Source: Intrasporangium flavum (GTDB taxonomy: Bacteria; Actinomycetota; Actinomycetes; Actinomycetales; Dermatophilaceae). Taken from it: a DNA stretch of 64,000 nucleotides. The translations under genes and the position numbers were made by a program. The stretch lies in NCBI RefSeq assembly GCF_001956915.1, contig NZ_MLJO01000013.1, positions 124,001-188,000 of the forward strand. The letters are read 5' to 3'. The notes under the pieces were generated by a model, which saw only the letters and a list, made by a program, of their open reading frames with translations, was not told the DNA's origin and ran no database searches. Shown here piece after piece: positions 1-9,060 of the stretch (positions within the stretch are counted from its first letter, which is position 1; each line of letters begins with the position of its first letter).

Positions 1-1
1 C

Positions 2-106
2 GGTTCGGCCGGTTCGGCGGGTTCGCCCTGGTCGGCGGCGTCCTCCACCGTGTCCTCCACCGTGTCCTCGACCGGTGGCGAGCGAACGGTGCACGCCGTT
101 GGCTGA
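2..106 (+). CDS. C-terminal tail of an upstream gene, possibly fliS (partial)
   Basis: One frame is open from the window edge to a TGA at 104-106 and encodes a Ser/Gly/Ala/Thr-rich tail of about 34 residues with no recognisable fold. Its stop overlaps the start of the next small gene, as is usual for coupled genes in this locus. Flagellin chaperone genes commonly precede flgB in such clusters, so fliS is a guess from context only. The short length and low complexity mean that this could also be non-coding. Confidence 0.35.
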   Translation, partial: GSAGSAGSPWSAASSTVSSTVSSTGGERTVHAVG

Positions 107-413
107 GAGCTGGGACGCCGTCCTCGACCGCCTCGAGACCGACCTCGCCGCCGTCGAGCGGTCGCTGGCCGAGCGGGCGCCGACCGAGTCCGACGTCGAG
201 GCGGCGCAGCTGCGCACGTGGGTGCCTCCGCGCGGCCTCGGCCCGCTGCCAGACCGGCTCATCGACCGGGCCCGCGAGCTCGCCGCCGCACAGGCGCGCG
301 TCGCCGAGCGCCTCGACCTGCTCCACACGGCGACCGCCCACCAGCTGTCGGCGCTGCGGTCCCTGCCGGCGACGCCTCCGAGGACGCCGGTGTTCGTCGA
401 CGTCCGGGGCTGA
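75..413 (+). CDS. Small flagellar-locus protein, FliT-like position (hypothetical)
   Basis: A 112-residue, highly charged, mostly helical protein with Glu/Arg/Leu heptad-like spacing and a Trp-Val-Pro-Pro turn near residue 50. It has no signal peptide or membrane segment. The GTG at 75 gives 112 residues. A TTG at 99 would give a shorter start that overlaps the upstream stop by only 8 bases and is equally plausible. Its place between the putative fliS and flgB, and its helical character, resemble FliT/FlgN-type export chaperones. No conserved motif proves this, so the function is inferred from position. Confidence 0.55.
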   Translation: MASERCTPLAESWDAVLDRLETDLAAVERSLAERAPTESDVEAAQLRTWVPPRGLGPLPDRLIDRARELAAAQARVAERLDLLHTATAHQLSALRSLPATPPRTPVFVDVRG

Positions 414-477
414 GGCCCCGCGCGACGCCCGCAGCGGCCTCCGGACGGCGGCCCCGGAACCCGGCACCGACCGGCAC

Positions 478-504
478 TAACGCGGGTCGAGGACCTGCCG
501 ATAG
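478..504 (+). promoter_or_regulatory. FliA/WhiG-type promoter of the flgB operon
   Basis: TAAC at 478-481, a 15-base spacer, and GCCGATAG at 497-504 match the known sigma-28/WhiG consensus (TAAA-N15-GCCGATAA). The start of transcription would be near 511, giving a leader of about 70 bases before flgB. The same arrangement recurs before flbD, fliM and fliA. Confidence 0.85.
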
Positions 505-583
505 GGACCGTCGAGCACGGATTGCTCTCCGCGTCAGGCCACGGATCGGCCACTTCCCCTCGCGATTCTCAAGCAGGAGAACT

Positions 584-925
584 GTGCTCGATTCCGTGAC
601 GTCCGCCGCGCTCACGAGTGCCCTCGACGGCCTCTCGCAACGCCAGCGCGCCATCGCCGACAACATCGCCAACGTCAACACCCCCGGCTACCACGCCCAG
701 CGCGTCGCCTTCGAGGACGCGCTCGCGGCATCGGTGCAGGCCGGAGACGGCCGGGCGGCCGCGACGACGTCGCTGTCGGCCGAGCCGACCCGGCTCAACG
801 GCAACAACGTCAACCTCGACACCGAGACGCTGTCGAACATCGACACGGTGCTGCGCTTCCAGTTCGCGAGCCAGGCGATGAACACCCAGTTCGCCGGCAT
901 CCGCGCGGCGCTGAGGACGAGCTGA
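584..925 (+). CDS. flgB: Flagellar basal-body rod protein FlgB
   Basis: 113 residues, close to the family length. FlgB is a proximal-rod subunit exported by the flagellar type III system. The N-terminal rod signature (DNIANVNTPGY) is near residue 27, and the C-terminal helix has the rod/hook pattern of small and amphipathic residues. The GTG at 584 was chosen because AGGAGA lies 4 bases upstream at 575-580; a longer open frame extends 5' but lacks flagellar sequence and runs through the promoter. The stop shares one base with the flgC ATG. It is the first gene after a FliA-type promoter. Confidence 0.93.
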   Translation: MLDSVTSAALTSALDGLSQRQRAIADNIANVNTPGYHAQRVAFEDALAASVQAGDGRAAATTSLSAEPTRLNGNNVNLDTETLSNIDTVLRFQFASQAMNTQFAGIRAALRTS

Positions 926-1320
926 TGACCTTCGACGCCATCGGCATCGCCGGCACGGCCCTGACCGTGCACCGCAAGTGGCTCGACGCCGTCGCCGACA
1001 ACCTCGCCAACGTCAACAACGCCGCGCCGACGAGCGGGCCGGCCTTCCAGGCCCGCTACGTCGAGGCCCAGGCGGGCGCAGGCACCTCGGGCGTCTACGT
1101 CGCCGGCATCCGGGAGGGCGACGCCGCCGGTCGCCTCGTGTACGAGCCGGACAACCCGATCGCCGACGCCGAGGGCTACGTGCGCTACCCCGACATCGAC
1201 ATGAGTGAGCAGATGGGCTCGCTGATCATGGCCCAGCGCGGCTACCAGGCCAACGCCCAGGTGGTCGACCGCGCCCGGACGATCTACGAGTCGGCGCTGC
1301 AGATCGGCAGGTCCTCGTGA
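925..1320 (+). CDS. flgC: Flagellar basal-body rod protein FlgC
   Basis: 131 residues. It is a proximal-rod component. The rod motif (DNLANVNN) lies near residue 27, and a typical FlgC C-terminus (MAQRGYQANAQVV) near residues 102-114 is followed by a terminal helix ending in IGRSS. It overlaps flgB by one base and fliE by four. FlgB, FlgC and FliE would form the rod base on the FliF ring. Confidence 0.95.
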   Translation: MTFDAIGIAGTALTVHRKWLDAVADNLANVNNAAPTSGPAFQARYVEAQAGAGTSGVYVAGIREGDAAGRLVYEPDNPIADAEGYVRYPDIDMSEQMGSLIMAQRGYQANAQVVDRARTIYESALQIGRSS

Positions 1321-1619
1321 GCATCGCGCCCGTCGGCCCGGTCGGCCCGGTCCTCGGGTCCGTCACGGCCCCGACGGGTCCCGCGGCGACGAGCGGTGGC
1401 GGCGGCTTCGCCGCGAGCCTCGCCGGTGCCGTCGACGACCTCCAGCAGCTGCAGTCGACCTCCAACCAGCTCGCCGTCCAGGCCGTCACCGGCAGCCTCG
1501 ACGACATCCACTCCGCGACGATCGCGGCGACCCGCGCCCAGGTGACGCTCGAGGTCGCGGCAGCCCTGCGCAACAAGGGAGTCGACGCCTTCAACGAGAT
1601 CATGAGGATGCAGGCCTGA
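1317..1619 (+). CDS. fliE: Flagellar hook-basal body complex protein FliE
   Basis: 100 residues with a GTG start overlapping the flgC stop by four bases. FliE is the adaptor between the MS ring/export gate and the rod. The first 35 residues are Gly/Pro/Ala-rich and likely disordered. The second half has the conserved FliE helix pair (HSATIAATRAQVTLEVAAALRN) and the end FNEIMRMQA that is typical of the family. Confidence 0.9.
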   Translation: MSIAPVGPVGPVLGSVTAPTGPAATSGGGGFAASLAGAVDDLQQLQSTSNQLAVQAVTGSLDDIHSATIAATRAQVTLEVAAALRNKGVDAFNEIMRMQA

Positions 1620-3232
1620 TGCCCCCGTTCCTGACGTCCGCGGCCCAGCGCCTCGGCACCACCGTCAAGGGTTTCACCGTCGGCCAGAAGACGGTGGCGG
1701 CCATCGGCCTCGCCGTGCTCGCCCTCGGTGCCGTCGCCCTGACGAGCTGGCTCACCAGGCCGAGCTACAGCCCGCTGTTCACCGGCCTGGCCAGCGCCGA
1801 CGCGAGCGCCGTCGTCCAGCAGCTGACCAAGGACGGCGTGCCCTACCAGCTCGCCGACGGCGGCTCGAGCGTCCTCGTCCCGCAGGAGAACGTCTACGAC
1901 GAGCGGCTCAAGGCGGCGTCGGCGGGCCTTCCGGCGGCGCCCGCGTCGGGCTACTCGCTGCTCGACAAGATGGGCGTCACGTCCTCGGAGTTCCAGCAGA
2001 ACGTCACGTACAAGCGGGCCATCGAGGGCGAGCTCGGCACGACGATCTCCCACCTCGAGGGCGTGCAGACCGCGTCGGTGCAGCTGGCGATCCCCGAGAA
2101 GACCGTGTTCACCTCGCAGCAGGGCGAGCCCACGGCGTCGGTGTTCGTGCAGACGCTCCCGGGCCAGACGCTCTCGGCCGACAAGGTCGACGCCATCGTC
2201 CACCTCACCTCGGCGGCCGTGCCCGAGCTCAAGGCGGCCAACGTGTCGGTCGTCGACGCATCGGGCACCGTGCTCTCGGCCGTCGGCGTCGGCACGAACG
2301 GCTCGGGCTCGAAGCAGGCGAGCGAGTACCAGCAGCGCACCCAGGCCTCCGTGCAGGCCGTCCTCGACAAGGTGCTCGGGCCCGGCAACGCCACGGTCGC
2401 CGTGACCCCCGAGATCGACACGAACTCCGCGCAGCAGACGTCCGAGACGTTCGCCGGCGTCAAGAACGTGCCGCCGCTCAGCCAGTCGACGACGACGGAG
2501 AAGTACCGCGGCACCGGCACCTCCCAGGGGTCCGGCGTGCTCGGCCCCGACAACATCGCGGTGCCCGGCGGCACCGGCGGCAACGGCTCCTACGACTCGA
2601 CGAAGGACACCCGCGACAACGCGGTCAACAAGGTCACCGAGGAGCGCACCATCCCGGCGGGCGCCCTGAAGCGCCAGTCGGTCTCGGTCGCGATCAGTGC
2701 CGCCGCCGCGCGCAACCTCAACGTCCAGGACCTGCAGAACCTCGTGTCGGCCGCGGCCGGCATCGACACCACCCGCGGCGACGTGCTGTCGCTGCAGGTG
2801 CTGCCGTTCAGCACCGCGGCGGCCGACCAGGCCAAGGCGGCGCTCGCCGCGCAGCAGGCCCAGGACGAGGCCCAGGCCGGCGCGCAGCTCATGACGACCC
2901 TCGTCTGGGCCGGGGTGCTGCTGCTCATCGCCATCGCGGTGCTCGTGCTGTGGCTGCGCTCGCGCCGCCGCGCGGTCCGCGAACCGGTCGACCTCGAGGG
3001 CGAGCTCGTGGCCGACGAGGTGCCGGCGATCGCCGGGCCCGACTCGACGATGGTGCTGCCGGCCGTGCGCGTCACGCCCGACCTCGGCGCCGTGCCCGAG
3101 CTGCCCGGCCCGAGCGAGGACGTCCTCGACGCCGAGCGCCGCCGGGCCCAGGTCAACCGGCTCGGGGCGGCCGAGCCGCTCAAGACCGCCGAGCTGCTCC
3201 GCGGTCTCATGGACGAGCGGCAGCCGGTATGA
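1619..3232 (+). CDS. fliF: Flagellar MS-ring protein FliF
   Basis: 537 residues. It forms the membrane-embedded MS ring that nucleates basal-body assembly. A transmembrane segment lies near residues 26-46 and a second near residues 424-446, followed by Arg-rich stop-transfer residues. Between them is the YscJ/FliF ring-building region (GLASADASAVVQQL, then KRAIEGELGTTI). The cytoplasmic tail carries the FliG-binding end, with LLRGLMDER close to the stop. It overlaps fliE by one base and fliG by four. Confidence 0.96.
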   Translation: MPPFLTSAAQRLGTTVKGFTVGQKTVAAIGLAVLALGAVALTSWLTRPSYSPLFTGLASADASAVVQQLTKDGVPYQLADGGSSVLVPQENVYDERLKAASAGLPAAPASGYSLLDKMGVTSSEFQQNVTYKRAIEGELGTTISHLEGVQTASVQLAIPEKTVFTSQQGEPTASVFVQTLPGQTLSADKVDAIVHLTSAAVPELKAANVSVVDASGTVLSAVGVGTNGSGSKQASEYQQRTQASVQAVLDKVLGPGNATVAVTPEIDTNSAQQTSETFAGVKNVPPLSQSTTTEKYRGTGTSQGSGVLGPDNIAVPGGTGGNGSYDSTKDTRDNAVNKVTEERTIPAGALKRQSVSVAISAAAARNLNVQDLQNLVSAAAGIDTTRGDVLSLQVLPFSTAAADQAKAALAAQQAQDEAQAGAQLMTTLVWAGVLLLIAIAVLVLWLRSRRRAVREPVDLEGELVADEVPAIAGPDSTMVLPAVRVTPDLGAVPELPGPSEDVLDAERRRAQVNRLGAAEPLKTAELLRGLMDERQPV

Positions 3233-4278
3233 CCCTCGAGACGACGACCCTGTCAGCGCTGACGACCGCCTCGCACCTCACCGGCACGCAGAAGGTCGCC
3301 ATCGTCCTCATGCAGATGAGCCCCGAGAGCGCCGCCGCGGTCATGGGCCACTTCAGCGACTCCGAGGCCGAGGACATCGCCGCCGAGATCGTGCGACTGA
3401 GCCGCGTCGAGCCGTCGGTGTCGGAGGAGGTCATCGCCGAGTTCCACGAGCTCGCGGTGTCGGGCCGGCGCACGACGCTCGGCGGGCGCGACTTCGCCGT
3501 CGGGCTGCTCGAGTCCTCGTTCGGGCCGAACCGCGCCGCGGGCGTCATGGACCGGCTCGCCTCGACGATGGCGGGCAAGTCCTACGACTTCCTCGAGAGC
3601 GTCGACCCCTCGCAGCTGCTCAGCCTCCTCGACGGCGAGCTGCCCGAGACGATCGCCCTGGTCCTGGCGCACCTGCGGCCCGAGCAGGCCTCGCACGTCA
3701 TCGCCGGGCTCGGTGCGGCCCGGGCCGCCGACGTCGCCCACGCCGTCGCGACGATGGGCACCCCGACCCCGGAGGCCGTGCGCGTCGTGGCCGACGACCT
3801 CCGGGCACGCACCGGGGCGGCCATCGCCGCGGGGCCGCGCCAGCAGCGGGCCCTCGGCGGCATCCAGCCACTCGTCGACATCATCAACCGGTCCGACGCC
3901 GCCACCGAGCGATCCGTGCTCGACGCGCTGGCCGAGCGCGACCCGGTCCTCGCCGAGGAGGTCCGCAGCAAGATGCTGACCTTCGCCGACATCGTCAAGC
4001 TCGAGCGCAAGGACGTCCAGCTCGTCCTCCGCGGCCTCGACGCCGCCGTCCTCGCGCGCGCCATGAAGGGCGCGCCGCAGCCGGTCGTCGACACCATCAC
4101 CGGCAACATCTCCGACCGCATCCGCGAGATCCTCGAGTCCGAGCTCGCCGCCCTCGGCCCGGTCCGCGCCTCCGAGGTGGAGGAGGCCCGCGCCGACATC
4201 GTCCGCTCGATCCGCGACCTCGAGGAGGCCGGCACCATCACGCTGCGCCGGGCCGAGGAGGACGACCTTGTCTACTGA
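3229..4278 (+). CDS. fliG: Flagellar motor switch protein FliG
   Basis: 349 residues. FliG sits on the MS ring and couples stator movement to rotor torque. The N-terminal FliF-binding domain starts with the family pattern TGTQKVAIVLMQM near residue 16. The middle domain has the armadillo-like LRPEQASHVIAGL repeats, and the C-terminal torque domain ends in charged helices (ISDRIREILESELAALGP). The ATG at 3229 overlaps the fliF stop; the frame is open further upstream, but that sequence is not FliG-like. Confidence 0.96.
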   Translation: MTLETTTLSALTTASHLTGTQKVAIVLMQMSPESAAAVMGHFSDSEAEDIAAEIVRLSRVEPSVSEEVIAEFHELAVSGRRTTLGGRDFAVGLLESSFGPNRAAGVMDRLASTMAGKSYDFLESVDPSQLLSLLDGELPETIALVLAHLRPEQASHVIAGLGAARAADVAHAVATMGTPTPEAVRVVADDLRARTGAAIAAGPRQQRALGGIQPLVDIINRSDAATERSVLDALAERDPVLAEEVRSKMLTFADIVKLERKDVQLVLRGLDAAVLARAMKGAPQPVVDTITGNISDRIREILESELAALGPVRASEVEEARADIVRSIRDLEEAGTITLRRAEEDDLVY

Positions 4279-4894
4279 CACCTCGTTCGGCGGGTCGGCC
4301 TACCCGACGCGCCACGCCCCGGAGGCCGTCGTCTTCCCGGCGCTCGACCTCATGGGCGAGACCGAGGGGTACACGCGCGGCCACGCCGCCGGGTACGCCG
4401 CCGGGCTGCGCCGCGCCGCCGACGAGGTGGCCGCCCGCGAGTCCGAGCTCGTGGCCCGGCACGCCGCCGCCGTCGCCGCCGAGCGGGCCCGCACCGACCG
4501 GGCCCTCGCGGTCCTCGACTCCGCGGCCCGCGCCCTCGAGCTGCGCACCGCGCCGGTGCTCGCCGATGCCGACGCCCAGCTCGTCGCCGCCGCCGTCGAG
4601 CTCGCCGAGGCCATCGTCGGGTGCGAGCTGTCCGACGCGCCGCACGGGGCACGCGCTGCCCTGGCCCGGGCGCTGTCGGCGCCCGACGCGTCGTCGGTCA
4701 CGGTGGTGCGCCTGCACCCGGACGACCTCGCCCTCGTTGAGGACTCGGTCGACGCGTCCAGGGTCGAGCTCGTGGCCGACGCTGGTCTCTCGCGTGGTGA
4801 CGCCGTCGCCGTGTACCCGGACGGCGAGCTCGACGCCCGGATCGGCTCGGCGCTGGCCCGGGCCCGTTCCGCCGTGTCGGGGGAGCCGGCGTGA
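4268..4894 (+). CDS. fliH: Flagellar assembly protein FliH
   Basis: 208 residues with a TTG start inside the last codons of fliG (11-base overlap). FliH is the regulatory stator of the FliI ATPase in the export apparatus. The sequence has the expected layout: a short N-terminal tail, a GxxxG-type stretch (YTRGHAAGYAAGLRRA), a long Ala/Glu/Arg coiled coil, and a C-terminal V-ATPase-E-like domain. Identification rests on layout and on its position between fliG and fliI, because FliH proteins are poorly conserved. Confidence 0.85.
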   Translation: MSTDTSFGGSAYPTRHAPEAVVFPALDLMGETEGYTRGHAAGYAAGLRRAADEVAARESELVARHAAAVAAERARTDRALAVLDSAARALELRTAPVLADADAQLVAAAVELAEAIVGCELSDAPHGARAALARALSAPDASSVTVVRLHPDDLALVEDSVDASRVELVADAGLSRGDAVAVYPDGELDARIGSALARARSAVSGEPA

Positions 4895-6198
4895 GGGGCC
4901 TCGCCGACGTCCTCGACGCCGCCGCGCCCGAGCGCGTCGGCACGGTCACGGCCGTGCGCGGCCTCGCCCTCGAGGTGGCCGGGCTGCCGTGCGCCGTCGG
5001 TGACCACCTCGAGGTGGCCGCCGACGCCGGCGTGCCCACCCGCGCCGAGGTCGTCTCGTCCGCGCGCGGGACCCTGACCTGCATGCCGCTGGGGCCGCTC
5101 GCCGGCCTGCGCGTCGGACAGCCCGCCCGTGCCGTGCGCGGTGGCCCGCACGTGCCCACCGGCCCGGCCCTGCTCGGGCGCGTCCTCGACGGCCTCGGCC
5201 GCCCCATCGACGGCCGCGGCCCGCTCGTCGCCCCGACCGTGCGCCCCTCGGACCGGGCCCCCTCGCCGATGGAGCGGGCGCGCATCGACACCCCGCTCGC
5301 CACCGGCGTCCGTGCCCTCGACACGCTCGTCACCCTCGGCCGCGGCCAGCGCATCGGCCTGTTCGCCGGCTCGGGCGTCGGCAAGTCCTCGCTGCTGTCG
5401 ATGATCGCGCGGGGGAGCGAGGCCGAGGTCTGCGTCATCGCCCTCGTCGGCGAGCGCGGCCGCGAGGTGCGCGAGTTCCTCGAGGACGACCTCGGGGCCG
5501 AGGGCCTGGCCCGGTCGGTCGTCGTCGTCGCGACCTCCGACGAGCCCGCCCTCGTGCGCCTGCGCGCCGCCGACACCGCGACGAGCATCGCCGAGTCGTT
5601 CCGCGCCGACGGCGCCCACGCGCTGCTCATGATGGACTCGCTGACGCGGGTCGCCATGGCGCAGCGGGAGATCGGGCTCTCCGCGGGCGAGCCGCCGGCC
5701 ACCCGTGGCTACCCGCCGTCGGCCTTCGCGCTGCTCGCCCGCCTCCTGGAGCGGGCCGGCACGGCCCGCTCCGGTTCCGTGACCGGCATCTACACCGTCC
5801 TCGTCGACGGTGACGACCACAACGAGCCCGTCGCCGACACGGCGCGCTCGATCCTCGACGGCCACGTCGTCCTCGACCGCAAGCTCGCCGTCATGGGCCA
5901 CTACCCGCCCATCGACGTCCTCGGCTCGATCTCGCGTGTCGCCTCGAAGGTCAACCCGCCCGAGCGCACCGCCGCCGCGACCGCCCTGCGCCGTGTCCTC
6001 GCGGCGCGGAGGTCGGCCCAGGACCTCATCGACGTGGGCGCGTACACCCGCGGGGCCAACCCGCTCGTCGACGCCGCCCTCGACCAGGCCGCGCCGATCG
6101 AGGCGTTCCTGACCCAGCACCTCGACGACCGCACCGCGGCCGAGGACGCCTGGGCCGCCCTTGTCCGACTCACGACGACCCTCGGGGGGCCGCGATGA
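4891..6198 (+). CDS. fliI: Flagellum-specific ATPase FliI
   Basis: 435 residues with a GTG start overlapping fliH by four bases. It is the F1-beta-like hexameric ATPase that powers flagellar type III export. The Walker A motif GSGVGKSS has its Lys at residue 165, and Walker B (LLMMDSLTR) has its Asp at residue 249. The FliI/YscN signature PPSAFALLARLLERAG follows. Length and motif order are normal for the family. Confidence 0.97.
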   Translation: MRGLADVLDAAAPERVGTVTAVRGLALEVAGLPCAVGDHLEVAADAGVPTRAEVVSSARGTLTCMPLGPLAGLRVGQPARAVRGGPHVPTGPALLGRVLDGLGRPIDGRGPLVAPTVRPSDRAPSPMERARIDTPLATGVRALDTLVTLGRGQRIGLFAGSGVGKSSLLSMIARGSEAEVCVIALVGERGREVREFLEDDLGAEGLARSVVVVATSDEPALVRLRAADTATSIAESFRADGAHALLMMDSLTRVAMAQREIGLSAGEPPATRGYPPSAFALLARLLERAGTARSGSVTGIYTVLVDGDDHNEPVADTARSILDGHVVLDRKLAVMGHYPPIDVLGSISRVASKVNPPERTAAATALRRVLAARRSAQDLIDVGAYTRGANPLVDAALDQAAPIEAFLTQHLDDRTAAEDAWAALVRLTTTLGGPR

Positions 6199-6632
6199 CC
6201 CAACCGTTCTCGCTCGCCGGGCTGCTCCGGCTGCGCCGCCTCGAGGAGGACCAGGCCGCAGCGGTGTTCGGCGCCGCCGCGTCCCGGCACGCCGGCATCG
6301 CCGCCCGCACCGAGCGCGCCCTCGCCGAGGTGGACCGCCTGCCCACCGACGTCGACAGCCTCGACGTCATGCACACCATCGCCGCGGGTCGCGCGTCCTC
6401 GGCCGCCATGCTCACCGAGCTGCGGGCGCTCACGGACACCGCGGCCCAGGAGCGGGCGGTCGCCGAGCGCGACTTCGGAGCCGCCCGCGCCCGGACGCTC
6501 GGCCTCGAGAAGCTCGAGGCGCGGCACAGCTCGACCGTCCACGCCGCCGAGCTCGCCGCCGAGCAGGTCGTGCTCGACGAGCTGGGGTCCACCGCGCGCC
6601 TGCGCACGTCGGGCGAGGGGTCGCCGGCGTGA
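6195..6632 (+). CDS. fliJ: Flagellar export protein FliJ
   Basis: 145 residues, almost wholly helical, starting FSLAGLLRLRRLEEDQAA in the pattern of FliJ (L-x-x-L-x-x-h-R-x-x-E-E). FliJ is a coiled-coil escort protein that sits in the centre of the FliI hexamer and contacts FlhA. There is no membrane segment. It is placed directly after fliI with a four-base overlap, the universal position for fliJ. Confidence 0.85.
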   Translation: MTQPFSLAGLLRLRRLEEDQAAAVFGAAASRHAGIAARTERALAEVDRLPTDVDSLDVMHTIAAGRASSAAMLTELRALTDTAAQERAVAERDFGAARARTLGLEKLEARHSSTVHAAELAAEQVVLDELGSTARLRTSGEGSPA

Positions 6633-7720
6633 GCTTCACCGAGTCGCTGGGACGGATCCAGCAGATCGAGTCGACGCTGTCGCAGTTCGACCCGTCGGCG
6701 GCCTCGCGCGCGGCGTCGGCCGCGTCGGCCGGGTCGGCCCGCGCCGGCGGTGCGACCGGCGCGGGCGGGTCGACGGCCTTCGCCGACACGCTCGCCTCCG
6801 TGCTCGGCCCCGACGCCGCGCGGGGCCTCTCCGCGGCCGGTGACGCGACCGGCTCGACCGGCGGCGTCACCGGCGACCAGGTGGTCGCCGCGGCCAAGCG
6901 CTACGTCGGCGTGCCCTACGTGTGGGGCGGCACCGATCCGCGCAAGGGCATGGACTGCTCCGGCTTCGTCCAGCGCGTCTACGGCGACGTCGGCATCGAC
7001 CTGCCGCGGCTCGTGCGCGACCAGATGAAGCGGGGCACCGAGGTGCCCTCGCTCGCGCAGGCCAGGCCCGGCGACCTGCTCGTCAGCCACGGCCACGGCC
7101 ACGTCGCGATCTACCTCGGCGACGGCAAGGCCATCGACGCGCCCATGCCCGGCAAGACGATCCAGGTGCGCGACGCGTGGGAGATGCACGGCAACCTCAC
7201 GACGATCCGCCGCATCGTGCCCGAGCGCGCGGCGGTCCCGTCGGGTGTGACCGCGCTCGGGCCGGGAACGGCGTCGCTCGACGCGACGCAGCGCGGCTAC
7301 GCCCGCCTCATCGTCGACGAGGTCCGGGCCCAGGGCCTGCCGCAGCAGGCGGCCGTCAACGCGATCTCCACCGCCCTGCAGGAGTCGTCGCTGCGGATGT
7401 ACTGGAACCCCAAGGTCGCCGGCTCGCAGGCCCTGGCTCCCGACCGGTCGGCGCGCGGCACCGACGGCTACTCGGTGGGCCTGTTCCAGCAGCAGGTGCA
7501 CGGCTCGCGGTTCTCGTGGGGCACCGTCACCGACGCGATGGACCCGCGCACGTCGACCCGGATGTTCCTCGACCGGCTCACCGCGCTGCCGAACTGGCAG
7601 TCGATGCCGGTGGCCGCCGCCGACCAGGCGGTGCAGCGCTCCGCCTACCCCGACGCCTACGCCAAGTGGGAGGGCACGGCGCGCCAGATCGTCTCCGAGC
7701 TCTACGGGGCGGGGTCCTGA
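6629..7720 (+). CDS. Flagellar-operon cell wall hydrolase: NlpC/P60 plus lysozyme-like domain
   Basis: 363 residues, GTG start, four-base overlap with fliJ and one-base overlap with fliK. There is no signal peptide, so it is probably exported through the flagellar gate. Residues 1-85 are Ala/Gly/Ser-rich. Residues 88-200 form an NlpC/P60 peptidase domain with the nucleophile in MDCSGF (Cys110) and the His in HVAIYLGDG (His158). Residues 220-360 resemble actinobacterial lysozyme/transglycosylase domains: ALQESSLRM with Glu252 as candidate acid, then SVGLFQQQ and QAVQRSAYPDAY. It occupies the place of FlgJ and probably opens peptidoglycan for the growing rod with two cutting activities. Family assignment of the second domain is less sure. 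Confidence 0.85.
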   Translation: MSFTESLGRIQQIESTLSQFDPSAASRAASAASAGSARAGGATGAGGSTAFADTLASVLGPDAARGLSAAGDATGSTGGVTGDQVVAAAKRYVGVPYVWGGTDPRKGMDCSGFVQRVYGDVGIDLPRLVRDQMKRGTEVPSLAQARPGDLLVSHGHGHVAIYLGDGKAIDAPMPGKTIQVRDAWEMHGNLTTIRRIVPERAAVPSGVTALGPGTASLDATQRGYARLIVDEVRAQGLPQQAAVNAISTALQESSLRMYWNPKVAGSQALAPDRSARGTDGYSVGLFQQQVHGSRFSWGTVTDAMDPRTSTRMFLDRLTALPNWQSMPVAAADQAVQRSAYPDAYAKWEGTARQIVSELYGAGS

Positions 7721-9045
7721 TGCCGGCCGTCGTCTCCTCGGGGTCGGGTGCGACCCTTCCGGTGCCCGGCGCCGGCTCGGCCGGGGCGCGCGGTGCTGCC
7801 GCCGGTGCGCCGGGCGACTTCGTGGCCACCCTGGCCACACTCCTCGCACCCGCCTCGACGCCGGTGGCCGGCCCGCCCGCGACGGCTGCCGACCTGCCGG
7901 CCGCGCAGCCGGCCGGGACCGCCGACGGCAGCCCCGGGACCCTCGTCGCGGGTGGCCTCCTCGCGCCGGACACCCACGACGGCACCGACGCGCCGGACAC
8001 GGCCGAGGCCCCGGACAGCGGGACCGTCGACCCGGACCTGGCTCTGGCGCAGCAGGTTCCGCAGATCCTCCTGACGGTGTCGCCGGCTGCCAGTGCCCCC
8101 GGCGTCGTCGCCGCCACGGCGGGCGACGGCCAGGGCGTGGCGGTGGGCGGGAGCGCGTCCGTCGCCCCCCTCGGTGCCCCGACCGCGTCGATCCTCGCTC
8201 CGCCGACGGCATCGGGGGGTGTCGTGGACCGCGGACCGGTATCCGCCGCCACCACCGCGTCGACCCCCGCTCCGCCGGTGGCGTCGGGCCCCGTGCCCGC
8301 CCTCGACGGGACCGCGCCCGGCACGTCCGGCGGGGCGTCAGCCCAGGCGCCCGACGCGTCGGCCGCCCAGGTCCCGGCGTCGCCGGTGCCGGGGCCGATG
8401 CCCAGCCTCGCCCACGCGCCGTCCGCCTCCGTCGCCGTCGTCGTGCCGCAAGCAGGCCCGGCGCCCAGGACGACCGACCCGTCGGCCGCCCCCGGAGCGC
8501 AGCCCGTGGCGGCCGTCTCGGCCCCGGCGGTCCCGACGACGCCCGTCGTCACCCAGGCGGCCCCCGCGTCCCCGAGCGCGCCGGCCACCCCCCAGCCGTT
8601 CGCCGAGCAGCTGTCCCGACCGGTCCTGCGCCTCGCCGCGGGCGCCCCGGGGGAGCACGTCCTCACGGTCCGCGTCAGCCCCGAGCACCTCGGGCCGGTC
8701 ACGGTGCAGGCCCACATCGGCGCCGACGGCGTGCGCATCGAGCTGTTCAGCGGCTCCGACGCGGGACGCGCGGCCGTGCAGGCCGCGCTGCCCGACCTGC
8801 GCCGCGACCTCGCCGGCACGGGCCTCGGGGCGAGCCTCGACCTGTCCCACCGTCCCCACAGCGGCGCCCCCGCCCACGACCCGAGCGCCGGGGAGGGCCG
8901 CGGTGACCGCGGCGACACCGGCGGGCAGGGGCGCGACGGGAGCCGCGCCGACGCCCCGTCCCGGCTCGTCGCCGCTCCGGGCCACCACGCCTCCACCCCC
9001 TCCCAGCCGTCCCCAACCGTGGCCGTCCTGGACGTCCTCGCCTGA
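7720..9045 (+). CDS. fliK: Flagellar hook-length control protein FliK
   Basis: 441 residues. FliK measures hook length and switches export specificity through FlhB. The first 300 residues are a very Pro/Ala/Thr-rich, low-complexity ruler. The C-terminal Flg_hook domain, near residues 295-380, has the conserved core RVSPEHLGPVTVQAHIG and a helix around residue 350. The tail is Gly/Asp/His-rich. It overlaps the wall hydrolase gene by one base. Confidence 0.9.
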   Translation: MPAVVSSGSGATLPVPGAGSAGARGAAAGAPGDFVATLATLLAPASTPVAGPPATAADLPAAQPAGTADGSPGTLVAGGLLAPDTHDGTDAPDTAEAPDSGTVDPDLALAQQVPQILLTVSPAASAPGVVAATAGDGQGVAVGGSASVAPLGAPTASILAPPTASGGVVDRGPVSAATTASTPAPPVASGPVPALDGTAPGTSGGASAQAPDASAAQVPASPVPGPMPSLAHAPSASVAVVVPQAGPAPRTTDPSAAPGAQPVAAVSAPAVPTTPVVTQAAPASPSAPATPQPFAEQLSRPVLRLAAGAPGEHVLTVRVSPEHLGPVTVQAHIGADGVRIELFSGSDAGRAAVQAALPDLRRDLAGTGLGASLDLSHRPHSGAPAHDPSAGEGRGDRGDTGGQGRDGSRADAPSRLVAAPGHHASTPSQPSPTVAVLDVLA

Positions 9046-9060
9046 GAGAGAAGGAGATCC

